Assembly: GCA_016764835.1 (NCBI GenBank)
Contig: JAESRD010000229.1
Location: 1-10,171 of the forward strand
DNA length: 10,171 nucleotides
Reading direction: 5' to 3'
DNA from: Paracoccaceae bacterium
Lineage (GTDB): Bacteria; Pseudomonadota; Alphaproteobacteria; Rhodobacterales; Rhodobacteraceae
The position numbers and the translations under genes were made by a program. Positions 1 to 6,861 of the stretch are shown piece by piece. Positions within the stretch are counted from its first letter, which is position 1. Every line of letters begins with the position of its first letter. Under the pieces are notes generated by a model. The model did no database searches and was not told the origin of the DNA. It saw only the letters and a program-made list of their open reading frames with translations.

Positions 1-93
1 ACAACAATAGACGTGTTGTTTGCCCGAGGGTGATGGCATGGCCGTGGCCGGAATTTGGCTAAATATTGTTAACCATTAATAGGTTACGTAGGG
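1..93. other. Left-edge spacer downstream of the GcvT-fused oxidoreductase
   Basis: No gene is visible in these 93 bases. The left half is GC-rich and begins with a small inverted repeat, ACAACA (1-6) and TGTTGT (14-19), cut by the window edge, which may be part of a larger stem. The right half (60-86) is AT-rich and holds TTAACCATTAAT at 69-80. The first eight bases of this equal the half-site TTAACCAT described for the alphaproteobacterial cell-cycle regulator CtrA. What it would control lies outside the window, or it may simply be part of the 3' stem-loop listed separately. Confidence 0.4.
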
Positions 94-99
94 TTAGCC
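57..99 (-). terminator. Nested stem-loop over the stop codon of the oxidoreductase gene
   Basis: Two nested inverted repeats are visible. The outer arms are GGCTAA (57-62) and TTAGCC (94-99). The inner arms are TAACC (70-74) and GGTTA (82-86), with a 7-base loop. The two internal loops (63-69 and 87-93) are also 7 bases each. On the minus strand the TAA stop of the oxidoreductase lies in the outer stem. There is no T-tract after it and the stems are short, so a weak terminator or mRNA 3' end structure is possible but not certain. Confidence 0.3.
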
Positions 100-2583
100 G
101 TCTTGCCGAATTGTGGTATTCTTCGGATCATAGGGGCTGTCTTCGGTCACCACCGCGTCCCAGAGCTGGCGCATCATCCGCACCTTTAGCTTGGTGCCCG
201 GCACGGCCAGATCAGGGCGGATATAGCCCATGCCAATGCTCTTGCTAAACGCCACCGAATAGCCGCCCGATGTCAGCCGCCCTACGCGGGTATCGCCGTG
301 ATACAAAGCCTCGCGGCCCCACGGGTCGGCATCATCTGGCCCGTCAATCAGCAGCGTTACACATTTGGAACGGATGCCGATCTTTTGCATCGCCTCTTTG
401 CCGTTGAACTCTTTGTTCAGGTCAACAAAGCGCGGCAGATCGGCCTCAAGCGGTGTCGCGTCGCGGCCCAGCTCAGTGCCAAAAGCCCGGTAGCTTTTTT
501 CTTGGCGCAGCCAGTTCTGCGCCCGACCGCCAACCAGCTTCATCCCGTGCGGCTCGCCTGCTTTTTCCAACAGATCAAACAGATAGTTCTGCATTTCTAT
601 CGGATGGTGCAGCTCCCAACCCAGCTCGCCCGTATAGGCCACGCGGATGGCATGGACCGGGCACATGCCCAGCTCGATCCGGCGCGCGGAGAGCCACGGG
701 AACCGTTTGTTCGACAAGGCAGTTTCCGGGTCTGCATCCTTGATAATACTGGTCAAAATAGCCCGGCTCTTCGGCCCGGCCAGCGCGAACACGCCCCATT
801 GCGTGGTCACATCATTACATTCGATCCGGCCAAATTCCGGCTCTTTATCGGCAATCGCTTTGCGCAGAAAATCAGCGTCATAATCGGTCCATGCCCCGGC
901 AGAGACCAGATAGAACTGGTCTTCAGACAGCCGAACAATGGTGTATTCAGTGCGCGTCGTGCCCGCCTCTGTCAGCGCATAGGTCAGGTTAATCCGGCCA
1001 ATGCGCGGCAGTTTATTGGTGGTAAACCAGTCAAGGAACGCCGCAGCCCCCGGCCCGGTGACCATGTGTTTGGTGAATGCCGTGGCATCAATCAGCCCAG
1101 CGGCCTCCCGCATGGCCGTCGCCTCGGCATGGGCATATTGCCACCAGCCACCCCGGCGGAAACTGCGTGATGCTTTGTCATCAAAGCCCATCGGCGCAAA
1201 ATAGTTGGGCCTGTCCCAGCCGTTAACCTGACCAAATTGCGCGCCGCGCGCGGCTTGGCGGTCATAGGCGGGCGATGTGCGCAGGGGCCGCGCCGCTTCG
1301 CGTTCCTCGTCAGGGTGGTGCAAAATAAAGACGTGGCTGTAGCATTCTTCGTTCTTTTGCACCGCATATTCGGTGGTCATCCAAGAACCGTAGCGCTTGG
1401 GGTCAAGCGACGCCATGTCGATCTCAGCCTCGCCCTCGACCATCATCTGCGCCAGATAATAGCCGGTGCCGCCCGCCGCGGTAATGCCAAAGCTAAAGCC
1501 CTCGGCCAGCCACATATTACGCAGACCCGGCGCCGGACCGACCAGGGGGTTACCGTCGGGCGTGTAGCAAATAGGGCCGTTGAAATCATCCTTGAGCCCC
1601 ACCGTTTCAGCCGATGGGATCCGGTGGATCATCGACATATATTCTTGCTCAATCCGTTCCAGATCGAGCGGAAATAGATCAGCCCGGAAACTGTCTGGCA
1701 CGCCATATTTAAACCGCGCTGGCGCGCCCTCCTCGTAAGGGCCAAGGATCCAGCCGCCGCGCTCCTCGCGCACATACCATTTGGCATCAGCGTCGCGCAG
1801 AACCGGGTGTTCGGGCGCAGATTTGCGGTGCTCAACCAGCGCCGGGTCAGCGTCGGTAACGATAAACTGATGCTCCACCGGGATCGCTGGAATGCGGATA
1901 CCCAGCAACCCCGCAGTGCGCTGCGCGTGGTTGCCGGTGGCGGTGACTACATGCTCGGCATGGATGATAATCTGCTCGTCCGAGGCCACCAGATTGCCGC
2001 CCTTTTCCACCATCTTGGTGCAGGTCACATCCCAATGATTGCCGGTCCAGACATAGGCATCAACCTGCCAGCGCCGCTCGATACTCACGCCGCGCATGCG
2101 CGCGCCTTTGGCCATGGCCATGGTCATATCAGCGGGGTTGATATAGCCGTCCGTCGGGTGAAAGATCGCCCCTTTCAGGTCTTCGGTCCGCACCAAAGGC
2201 CAGCGTTCTTTAATCTGCGCCGGGGTCATAAACTCATGCGGCACATCACATGTCTCGGCGATAGACGAATAGAGCATATATTCGTCCATGCGTTCTTTGG
2301 TCTGGGCCATGCGCAGATTGCCAACCACGGCAAAACCGGCGTTTAGCCCGGTCTCCGCCTCAAGCGATTTGTAGTAATCGACCGAATATTTGTGAATATG
2401 CGTGGTGGCATAGGACATGTTGAACAGCGGCAGCAGCCCCGCCGCATGCCATGTGCTGCCCGAGGTCAGCTCATCGCGCTCCAACAGCATGACATCATCC
2501 CAGCCAGCCGCGGCCAGATGATAAGCTATCGACGTGCCAACGGCACCGCCGCCAACGACCAAAGCTTTGACATGGGTTTTCAT
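94..2583 (-). CDS. FAD-dependent oxidoreductase with C-terminal GcvT domain (dimethylglycine/sarcosine dehydrogenase-like)
   Basis: 829 residues. The N-terminal DAO-type FAD domain (about 5-375) opens with the dinucleotide motif GGGAVG (11-16), an acidic residue after the second strand (E35) and GSTWHAAG (42-49). In dimethylglycine and sarcosine dehydrogenases the His of this last motif (H46 here) carries covalently bound FAD. A linker of FAO_M type (about 378-432) leads into a GcvT aminomethyltransferase-like domain (about 434-725, with YTGELGWELHH at 650-660) and a GcvT_C barrel (about 735-820). Known family members demethylate N-methyl glycines and pass the one-carbon unit to tetrahydrofolate, as in glycine-betaine breakdown. 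The length fits the family. The ATG is preceded by GAGGGAG with 7 bases spacing. No dmg, sox or betaine gene is adjacent, and alphaproteobacteria carry many paralogues, so the exact methylated amine is not established. Confidence 0.9.
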   Translation of the reverse strand: MKTHVKALVVGGGAVGTSIAYHLAAAGWDDVMLLERDELTSGSTWHAAGLLPLFNMSYATTHIHKYSVDYYKSLEAETGLNAGFAVVGNLRMAQTKERMDEYMLYSSIAETCDVPHEFMTPAQIKERWPLVRTEDLKGAIFHPTDGYINPADMTMAMAKGARMRGVSIERRWQVDAYVWTGNHWDVTCTKMVEKGGNLVASDEQIIIHAEHVVTATGNHAQRTAGLLGIRIPAIPVEHQFIVTDADPALVEHRKSAPEHPVLRDADAKWYVREERGGWILGPYEEGAPARFKYGVPDSFRADLFPLDLERIEQEYMSMIHRIPSAETVGLKDDFNGPICYTPDGNPLVGPAPGLRNMWLAEGFSFGITAAGGTGYYLAQMMVEGEAEIDMASLDPKRYGSWMTTEYAVQKNEECYSHVFILHHPDEEREAARPLRTSPAYDRQAARGAQFGQVNGWDRPNYFAPMGFDDKASRSFRRGGWWQYAHAEATAMREAAGLIDATAFTKHMVTGPGAAAFLDWFTTNKLPRIGRINLTYALTEAGTTRTEYTIVRLSEDQFYLVSAGAWTDYDADFLRKAIADKEPEFGRIECNDVTTQWGVFALAGPKSRAILTSIIKDADPETALSNKRFPWLSARRIELGMCPVHAIRVAYTGELGWELHHPIEMQNYLFDLLEKAGEPHGMKLVGGRAQNWLRQEKSYRAFGTELGRDATPLEADLPRFVDLNKEFNGKEAMQKIGIRSKCVTLLIDGPDDADPWGREALYHGDTRVGRLTSGGYSVAFSKSIGMGYIRPDLAVPGTKLKVRMMRQLWDAVVTEDSPYDPKNTTIRQDG

Positions 2584-2603
2584 ACTGCTGCTCCCTCAGA
2601 CCT

Positions 2604-2620
2604 GTTAGGGCATAGTTAGG
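2604..2620 (-). promoter_or_regulatory. Direct repeat one helical turn apart upstream of the oxidoreductase
   Basis: The 100-base gap before the oxidoreductase start contains GTTAGG twice on the plus strand (2604-2609 and 2615-2620), with an 11-base period, ending 21 bases upstream of the ATG. Such spacing puts both copies on the same DNA face, as in activator sites. No clear -35/-10 pair was found in the gap. The rest of the gap has only short hairpins: TCGCA/TGCGA at 2628-2642 and CCACC/GGTGG at 2661-2681. The motif is short and may be chance. Confidence 0.2.
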
Positions 2621-2683
2621 CGCAATTTCGCAGCAAATGCGAGTGGCAGCCGACCATCCACCACCAGTTTCCGACAGGTGGGG

Positions 2684-3187
2684 CTAGTTCGTCCGCGAAC
2701 GACAGCGTTTTACCGTGCCAACCATTGAGCAGCCATCGCTGAGAACCGGCTCAATTTGCAGCACCCCGGCGCGGCGTATCATAGGGATAGCCGTCGGCGC
2801 GGGCTCGGCGGGCACAAGTTCCAAGGGGGCAAGCTGGTTGGCGCTGACAAAACTGGCGGCAGTGTCCAGCGCTGGGGCAAAGCTCAACGGTGCCTCGACA
2901 ATGCTGGCGCTGCGCTGCGCTGTTTCTTGCACAACCTGCGGCGCTTCTGGCTCGGGTGCACCAGCCATAATTGTAGGCCCGGTCTGCGCGCGCACAATCG
3001 GTGTTGGCGCAACTTCGGCGACTTGCGGTTCGGGCGCAATTTCGGGCGCGATTTCTGGCGCTTCAACCGAGGCGGCAATCTGCGCGGCCTCAACAGGCTG
3101 CTCAGGCGATCCGAAAAAGACCAAGACAACGCCCAAGATCAGGCCACCAAAAACAAGTGTTAGTGCGGGGAATAATATGCGGGCCAT
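2684..3187 (-). CDS. Unrecognised membrane-anchored Ala/Pro/Glu-rich protein
   Basis: 167 residues; I do not recognise a family. The N-terminus is one hydrophobic stretch (about residues 4-26, from ILFPALTL to VFFG) with an Arg at position 3, so a single-pass inner-membrane anchor with the rest probably periplasmic is the simplest reading; an uncleaved signal sequence is equivalent. Residues 30-135 are low-complexity, rich in Ala, Pro, Glu and Val, with a short tandem APEI repeat, typical of an extended spacer. The C-terminus has two Cys in SDGCSMVGTVKRCRS that could form a disulfide. The start is well supported: the ATG follows a perfect AAGGAGG (3193-3199) with 5 bases spacing. The gene is divergent from panC and lies 100 bases upstream of the same-strand oxidoreductase. 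The reading frame is unbroken and the start signal strong, so I take it as a real gene of unknown function. Confidence 0.75.
   Translation of the reverse strand: MARILFPALTLVFGGLILGVVLVFFGSPEQPVEAAQIAASVEAPEIAPEIAPEPQVAEVAPTPIVRAQTGPTIMAGAPEPEAPQVVQETAQRSASIVEAPLSFAPALDTAASFVSANQLAPLELVPAEPAPTAIPMIRRAGVLQIEPVLSDGCSMVGTVKRCRSRTN
3032..3055 (-). repeat. 12-base tandem repeat coding for APEI repeats
   Basis: GGGCGCAATTTC (3032-3043) is followed directly by GGGCGCGATTTC (3044-3055), differing at one base, with a degenerate third unit after it. In the 167-residue protein it encodes consecutive Ala-Pro-Glu-Ile units. In-frame 12-base units can expand or contract by slippage without breaking the frame. 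Confidence 0.5.
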
Positions 3188-3191
3188 TCTG

Positions 3192-3235
3192 GCCTCCTTG
3201 CTGCTCTTGTGAGCAGGCTAGGCAGCAAAGAAGGC
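3192..3235 (-). promoter_or_regulatory. Leader hairpin that can hide the ribosome-binding site, with a competing hairpin
   Basis: Read on the minus strand, GCCTTCTTTGCTGC (3235-3222) can pair with GCAGCAAGGAGGC (3204-3192). This gives about 13 pairs, one of them G-U, with one bulged base and a 17-base loop. The second arm contains the whole AAGGAGG ribosome-binding sequence of the 167-residue protein. A smaller hairpin, CTGCTC (3216-3211) with GAGCAG (3206-3201) and a 4-base loop, uses part of the same bases, so the two folds exclude each other; the small one leaves the ribosome-binding sequence free. A T-run precedes rather than follows the stem on this strand, so it is not a normal terminator. 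Whether the transcript starts far enough upstream to include both arms is unknown. Confidence 0.4.
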
Positions 3236-3254
3236 AAAAAAGCGGCAATCTTGG

Positions 3255-3266
3255 GCGCGCGCGCGC
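3255..3266. repeat. Alternating GC tract in the divergent spacer
   Basis: Six GC dinucleotides in a row (GCGCGCGCGCGC) lie between the 167-residue gene and panC. Alternating purine-pyrimidine DNA of this kind can adopt the Z form under negative supercoiling. Its place between two divergent genes is suggestive only. Confidence 0.4.
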
Positions 3267-3272
3267 AGCGTT

Positions 3273-3305
3273 GCATTCATGCCGCAGTGCCGCATGGTTG
3301 AATGC
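3273..3305. promoter_or_regulatory. Inverted repeat overlapping the panC -35 element (possible operator)
   Basis: GCATTCA (3273-3279) and TGAATGC (3299-3305) are perfect inverted copies 19 bases apart, and ATGC/GCAT (3279-3282, 3292-3295) adds partial symmetry inside. The right arm covers the proposed -35 hexamer TTGAAT (3298-3303). The centre holds the direct repeat TGCCGCA (3280-3286 and 3288-3294). A repressor bound here would block panCB; for the opposite strand it could be a leader stem. No known regulator site was recognised. Confidence 0.3.
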
Positions 3306-3326
3306 TGCCCGGCAAGCCCATATTAA
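3298..3326 (+). promoter_or_regulatory. Candidate sigma-70-type promoter of panCB
   Basis: TTGAAT (3298-3303) and TATTAA (3321-3326) each match four of six consensus bases and are separated by exactly 17 bases. Transcription would start near 3333, leaving a leader of about 25 bases before the panC ATG at 3358. This is the only convincing hexamer pair I found in the window's spacers. Confidence 0.5.
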
Positions 3327-3357
3327 GAGGGAGAGCGCAGTCAATTAGGGCCGGACC

Positions 3358-4203
3358 ATGCAGATTTGTCGAACAATTGCGCAGATCCGCCACGCCGTTG
3401 ACGGCTTTCGCGCAGCAGATGAAAACGTAGCCCTTGTCACTACAATGGGCGCGCTGCATGCCGGGCATATGGCACTGATGGCCGAGGCAAACGGCGCGCG
3501 GGACCGGGTTGTCGCCACGCTATTTGTCAACCCAACCCAGTTTGGCAACCCAGATGATCTGGCCAGCTATCCGCGCGACGAGGCCCGCGATTTGGCCATG
3601 CTGGAAACGGCGGGTATTGACGCGGTGTTCATCCCCGACGCTAGCGAGATTTACCCCGAAGGCGACGAGACTTTTGTTGAAACCGCGCGTTTGGCCGGGT
3701 TGTTTCACGGCGCTGTCAGGCCGGGGCATTTTCGCGGTGTTGCCACTGTGGTTTGCAAATTGTTCAATATAATTCAGGCCGATACTGCCTTTTTCGGCGA
3801 AAAAGACTACCAACAGCTGGCCGTTATTCGCCGCATGACCCGTGATCTGCATATGCAGATCGACATTCGCGGGGTCGCCACCCTGCGCGAGCCAGACGGG
3901 CTGGCAATGTCGTCGCGCAATGTCAAACTCATGCCCGATGATCGCGCCGCCGCCCCGGTGCTGAACCGCGCGCTCAACGCCGCACAAAAGGCGATGGACC
4001 GCCAAACCCAAGCCGAAGATCTCATCTCCGTTATCCGCGCGATCATCACAATGGAGCCGCGCGCCACTTTGCGCGCTCTTGATATCGTCGATGCCGCCAG
4101 TTTCACCCCCGCCACCGGCCCCATAACCGCACCTATCGGCATTATGGTTTCTGCCAAATTTGGCGATGTCCTTCTTATTGACCAACGGGAGATCACCCCA
4201 TGA
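3358..4203 (+). CDS. panC: Pantothenate synthetase (pantoate--beta-alanine ligase)
   Basis: 281 residues, the usual length. The enzyme activates pantoate with ATP to pantoyl-adenylate and joins it to beta-alanine, the last step of cytosolic pantothenate synthesis. The family motifs are all present: TMGALHAGH (29-37), with the HxGH-like pair H34/H37 that binds ATP; FVNPTQF (56-62), lining the pantoate pocket; GEKDYQQL (147-154); and [11 protein letters not shown] (178-188), the KMSKS-like loop. The ATG at 3358 is preceded by AGGG (3347-3350) at 7 bases and by a plausible promoter, giving a short leader. The gene overlaps panB by ATGA, indicating co-transcription and probably coupled translation of two enzymes acting in the same pathway. 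Nothing is missing or broken. Confidence 0.97.
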   Translation: MQICRTIAQIRHAVDGFRAADENVALVTTMGALHAGHMALMAEANGARDRVVATLFVNPTQFGNPDDLASYPRDEARDLAMLETAGIDAVFIPDASEIYPEGDETFVETARLAGLFHGAVRPGHFRGVATVVCKLFNIIQADTAFFGEKDYQQLAVIRRMTRDLHMQIDIRGVATLREPDGLAMSSRNVKLMPDDRAAAPVLNRALNAAQKAMDRQTQAEDLISVIRAIITMEPRATLRALDIVDAASFTPATGPITAPIGIMVSAKFGDVLLIDQREITP

Positions 4204-5012
4204 GCACCCAAACCGCAAAAATTCGCCGCATGACTGTGCCGCAAATTGCCAGCCGCAAGGGCGGCGACCCGATCGTATCGCTGACATCATATCACGCGCA
4301 TACCGCTGCGATCGTTGATAAATATGCCGACTTCATCCTTGTCGGTGACAGTTTGGGCATGGTCATGCACGGCATGGACAGCACAATTGGCGTGCCACTT
4401 GATCTGATGATCATGCATGGCAAGGCCGTGGTGCGCGGCACGCAAAGGGCGTTGATCGTCGTCGATATGCCGTTTGGCACTTATGAGGAAAGCCCAAATA
4501 TGGCCTTTCGCAATGCCGCGACAGTGATGAAAGAAACCCAATGCGGCGCGGTCAAGCTAGAGGGCGGCGCGCGCATGGCCGAGACCATCAAGTTCCCCAC
4601 CGAGCGCGGGATACCGGTCATGGCCCATATTGGGCTGACGCCGCAATCAAGCCATGTGCTTGGCGGGTTTAAAACCCAAGGCCGCGATGAAGATACGTGG
4701 CCCGTCCATATCGCCGATGCTAAAGCCGTGGCCGAAGCCGGTGCTTTTGCCGTTGTGGTTGAGGGCGTGGTCGAGCCGCTGGCCGACCTGATCACTGAGG
4801 CGGTAGATATACCGACCATCGGCATTGGTGCATCAAAGAACTGCGACGGGCAGATATTGGTGCTCGAAGATATGCTGGGGCTAAACCCATGGGTGCCGAA
4901 GTTTGTTAAGAAATACGGTAATTTGGGGCCGCAGATCGAAGAGGCGGTGAAGGCCTATGCTGAGGAAGTGTCAGACAGGAGCTTTCCGGGGCCGGATCAG
5001 GTATATAATTAA
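4200..5012 (+). CDS. panB: 3-methyl-2-oxobutanoate hydroxymethyltransferase (ketopantoate hydroxymethyltransferase)
   Basis: 270 residues. PanB transfers a hydroxymethyl group from 5,10-methylene-tetrahydrofolate to alpha-ketoisovalerate, giving ketopantoate, the first committed step to pantothenate. The TIM-barrel family signatures are intact: LTSYHAHTA (28-36), [11 protein letters not shown] (48-58) and VVDMPFG (87-93), whose Asp residues D50 and D89 correspond to the metal-binding pair; KLEGG (119-123); HIGLTPQS (143-150); and VVVEGV (185-190), whose E188 is the expected catalytic base. The start overlaps the panC stop (ATGA, 4200-4203), with GGGAG (4187-4191) inside panC, 8 bases ahead. 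The ketopantoate reductase gene panE and the beta-alanine-forming gene panD are not in the window. A strong hairpin follows 24 bases after the stop. Confidence 0.97.
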   Translation: MSTQTAKIRRMTVPQIASRKGGDPIVSLTSYHAHTAAIVDKYADFILVGDSLGMVMHGMDSTIGVPLDLMIMHGKAVVRGTQRALIVVDMPFGTYEESPNMAFRNAATVMKETQCGAVKLEGGARMAETIKFPTERGIPVMAHIGLTPQSSHVLGGFKTQGRDEDTWPVHIADAKAVAEAGAFAVVVEGVVEPLADLITEAVDIPTIGIGASKNCDGQILVLEDMLGLNPWVPKFVKKYGNLGPQIEEAVKAYAEEVSDRSFPGPDQVYN

Positions 5013-5036
5013 GGCCATAGCGCCTAAAGTAAACCA

Positions 5037-5058
5037 CCGACCCTGTTTTCAGGGTCGG
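5037..5058. terminator. Strong hairpin between convergent panB and efp
   Basis: CCGACCCTG (5037-5045), a TTTT loop and CAGGGTCGG (5050-5058) form a perfect 9-base-pair GC-rich stem with a 4-base loop. It lies 24 bases after the panB stop and 31 bases beyond the efp stop, so it can serve both strands. Downstream on the minus strand the sequence TGGTTTACTTT is moderately T-rich; on the plus strand there is no T-tract. It is a probable bidirectional terminator, better suited to efp. Confidence 0.75.
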
Positions 5059-5089
5059 CTGCGAGCCTCAAGCATCTATGTTGAACGCG

Positions 5090-5659
5090 CTAAGCCTTCT
5101 TCGCCCGCTCAACATAAGAATTATCCTCAGTCTGAATAACAATCCGCGTGCCGGCGCTAATATGCGGCGGCACCATAACCCGCAGCCCATTGGTGCATTG
5201 CGATGGCTTATAAGACGACGACGCGGTTTGCCCCTTGAGCACAGGCTCGGTCTCTTCGACCTCAACCGTCACCCGCTGGGGCAGCTCAAGACCTATCACA
5301 TTCTCGCCGTGGATTTTTAGAAAAACCCTGATCCCATCGTTCAAGAACACTTTGGCATCGCCAATCACATCATCCTGAACCGAGATCTGCTCATAGGTGT
5401 TTGGCTCCATAAAATGATAGCCCTCACCGTCGGCATAGAGAAAGTCGTAAGCCGTATCTTCGACATGCGCCCGCTCAACCTGCTCAGTCGTCCGCCAGCG
5501 CTGCGCGACCTTTACGCCGTCTGATATCCGGCGCATATCCACCTGCGTCACCGGCGTGCCTTTGCCGGGATGGTAGTTCTGCGCGGTCAGCACGATGTAG
5601 AGCTTATCGTCAACTTCGAGCACGTTGCCCTTGCGGAGCGAGGAGGCGATGACTTTCAC
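5090..5659 (-). CDS. efp: Elongation factor P
   Basis: 189 residues from the GTG start chosen here. EF-P binds ribosomes stalled at polyproline stretches, between the P and E sites, and promotes peptide-bond formation. The three-domain, all-beta layout is evident: an N-terminal KOW-like domain (1-65) with the modification loop HPGKGTP (30-36), then two OB-fold domains ending in the signature [23 protein letters not shown] (two overlapping segments of the third domain). K33 corresponds to the lysine that receives beta-lysine in E. coli (K34). An open frame extends to ATG codons at 5704, 5689 and 5683, but family members begin with the equivalent of [12 protein letters not shown], and GTG AAA GTC ATC at 5659 matches this exactly. 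AAGGAA lies 8 bases ahead. The divergent neighbour epmA encodes its modifying enzyme. Confidence 0.96.
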   Translation of the reverse strand: MKVIASSLRKGNVLEVDDKLYIVLTAQNYHPGKGTPVTQVDMRRISDGVKVAQRWRTTEQVERAHVEDTAYDFLYADGEGYHFMEPNTYEQISVQDDVIGDAKVFLNDGIRVFLKIHGENVIGLELPQRVTVEVEETEPVLKGQTASSSYKPSQCTNGLRVMVPPHISAGTRIVIQTEDNSYVERAKKA

Positions 5660-5761
5660 TTGGGCGGTTCCTTGTCTTTGCATGGCCATGTAAAAGAGGC
5701 CCAATTCCCCTTTGCTCCTAGCCTATCAGCACCCAATCCACCAGCCAGAAAGACGCAGCCC
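5660..5761. promoter_or_regulatory. Divergent efp/epmA control region
   Basis: These 102 bases must hold the start signals of both efp (leftward) and epmA (rightward). A perfect 10-base palindrome CATGGCCATG lies at 5681-5690; it also contains two in-frame but unused ATG codons of the efp strand. I could not find a convincing -35/-10 pair on either strand. The epmA side offers only a weak GAAAGA (5748-5753) as ribosome-binding sequence. Confidence 0.35.
5668..5673 (-). promoter_or_regulatory. Ribosome-binding site that decides the efp start
   Basis: AAGGAA on the minus strand lies 8 bases upstream of GTG at 5659. The in-frame ATG codons further upstream (5704, 5689, 5683) have no comparable purine-rich sequence at the right distance. 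This supports a GTG start and a 189-residue protein. Confidence 0.6.
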
Positions 5762-6823
5762 ATGCCGCCAAACCAGCCCGACACCCCATGGTGGCACCCC
5801 ACCCGCCACGTTGACCGTGCCCCGCTATTGCGCGGGCGTGGCCGCGTGCAGCAGACCTTGCGCACTTGGTTCGGCGCGCAGGGCTTTACCGAAGTCACCA
5901 TCTCGGCGCTTCAGGTCTCGCCCGGCAATGAGGCGCACTTGCACGGTTTTGCGACAATGATGCAGGGTGAGACCGGCGCACAATCTCAGATGTACCTGCA
6001 TACATCGCCAGAATTCGCCATGAAAAAGCTGCTGGCGGCGGGCGAGCGCCAGATCAACTGTTTCGCCCAAGTGTACCGCAACGGCGAGCGCGGCGTCTTG
6101 CACCACCCGGAGTTCACCATGCTCGAATGGTATCGCAGCGGGGCCGATTACACCCAGCTCATGAGCGATTGCGCCGCCATTTTGCGCCTCGCCGTGCTGG
6201 CCACCGGCGCAAAAGTGCTACAGTTTCGCGGCCTGGAATGCGACCCCCTAGCCCCTATTGAACGCCTCAGCCTCACCGAAGCCTTTGACCGCTACACAGG
6301 CATAGATCTCGCTGCCACGCTTGACGAAAACGGCCAAGGCAATGGCCAAGCCCTACGCCAAGCCATGCAAAAAGCTGGCCTTTCCGCAGGCGCAGAGCAT
6401 GACTGGGCCACCCTGTTCAGCCAAATCCTCGTCGGCCAGATCGAGCCAAACTTAGGTATCGGCGCGCCCACAGCGCTCGACCGTTACCCCGCCTGCGAAG
6501 CCGCCCTCGCCCGGCGCTGCCCCGATGATCAGCGTTTTTCAGAACGGTTCGAGCTATATGCATGCAGTGTCGAGCTGGCCAATGGTTTTGGCGAGTTGAC
6601 AGACCCTGCCGAACAACGCCTCAGGTTCGAGGCTGAGATGGCCGAGAAACAGCGCCTCTACGGCGAGACCTACCCGCTCGACGAAGACTTTCTCACCGCC
6701 CTCGCGCTTATGCCAGATGCCAGCGGCATCGCTCTTGGCTTTGACCGTTTGGTCATGCTGGCCACCGGCGCGCCGCGCATTGATGATGTCATCTGGGCAC
6801 CCGTCGCCTTGCCAGCGCCGTAG
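5762..6823 (+). CDS. epmA: EF-P lysine ligase EpmA (GenX/PoxA/YjeA)
   Basis: 353 residues. EpmA is a class II lysyl-tRNA-synthetase paralogue without an anticodon-binding domain; it activates (R)-beta-lysine with ATP and joins it to the conserved lysine of EF-P. Recognisable blocks are YLHTSPEFAMKKLL (motif 2 strand region), CFAQVYRNGERGVLHHPEFTMLEWYR (given here as the consecutive blocks FAQVYRNGERG and HHPEFTMLEWYR, the class II motif 2), FELYACSVELANGFGELTD (ELANGF, substrate pocket) and SGIALGFDRLVMLATG (motif 3 with the ATP-binding Arg). It is slightly longer than the E. coli protein (325). The frame is open upstream to 5570, but that part overlaps efp on the other strand and does not look like family sequence; ATG 5762 leaves a normal N-terminus. 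Divergent efp supplies its substrate. The epmB aminomutase is absent from the window. Confidence 0.95.
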   Translation: MPPNQPDTPWWHPTRHVDRAPLLRGRGRVQQTLRTWFGAQGFTEVTISALQVSPGNEAHLHGFATMMQGETGAQSQMYLHTSPEFAMKKLLAAGERQINCFAQVYRNGERGVLHHPEFTMLEWYRSGADYTQLMSDCAAILRLAVLATGAKVLQFRGLECDPLAPIERLSLTEAFDRYTGIDLAATLDENGQGNGQALRQAMQKAGLSAGAEHDWATLFSQILVGQIEPNLGIGAPTALDRYPACEAALARRCPDDQRFSERFELYACSVELANGFGELTDPAEQRLRFEAEMAEKQRLYGETYPLDEDFLTALALMPDASGIALGFDRLVMLATGAPRIDDVIWAPVALPAP

Positions 6824-6861
6824 CCACGGCCCGCTTAAGAACCAAGCCAGCCACAAGCACC

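Noticed and set aside
298..1170. A 290-codon open frame on the plus strand inside the oxidoreductase gene
   Set aside because: It is a shadow frame of a GC-rich gene; the minus-strand product has clear FAD and GcvT domains and this translation resembles nothing.
3520..4290. A 256-codon minus-strand open frame across panC and the start of panB
   Set aside because: It lies opposite two well-recognised genes, has no ribosome-binding sequence of note and no recognisable protein features.
5570..5761. N-terminal extension of epmA by 64 codons
   Set aside because: It overlaps the start of efp on the other strand and does not match the family; ATG 5762 gives a normal N-terminus.
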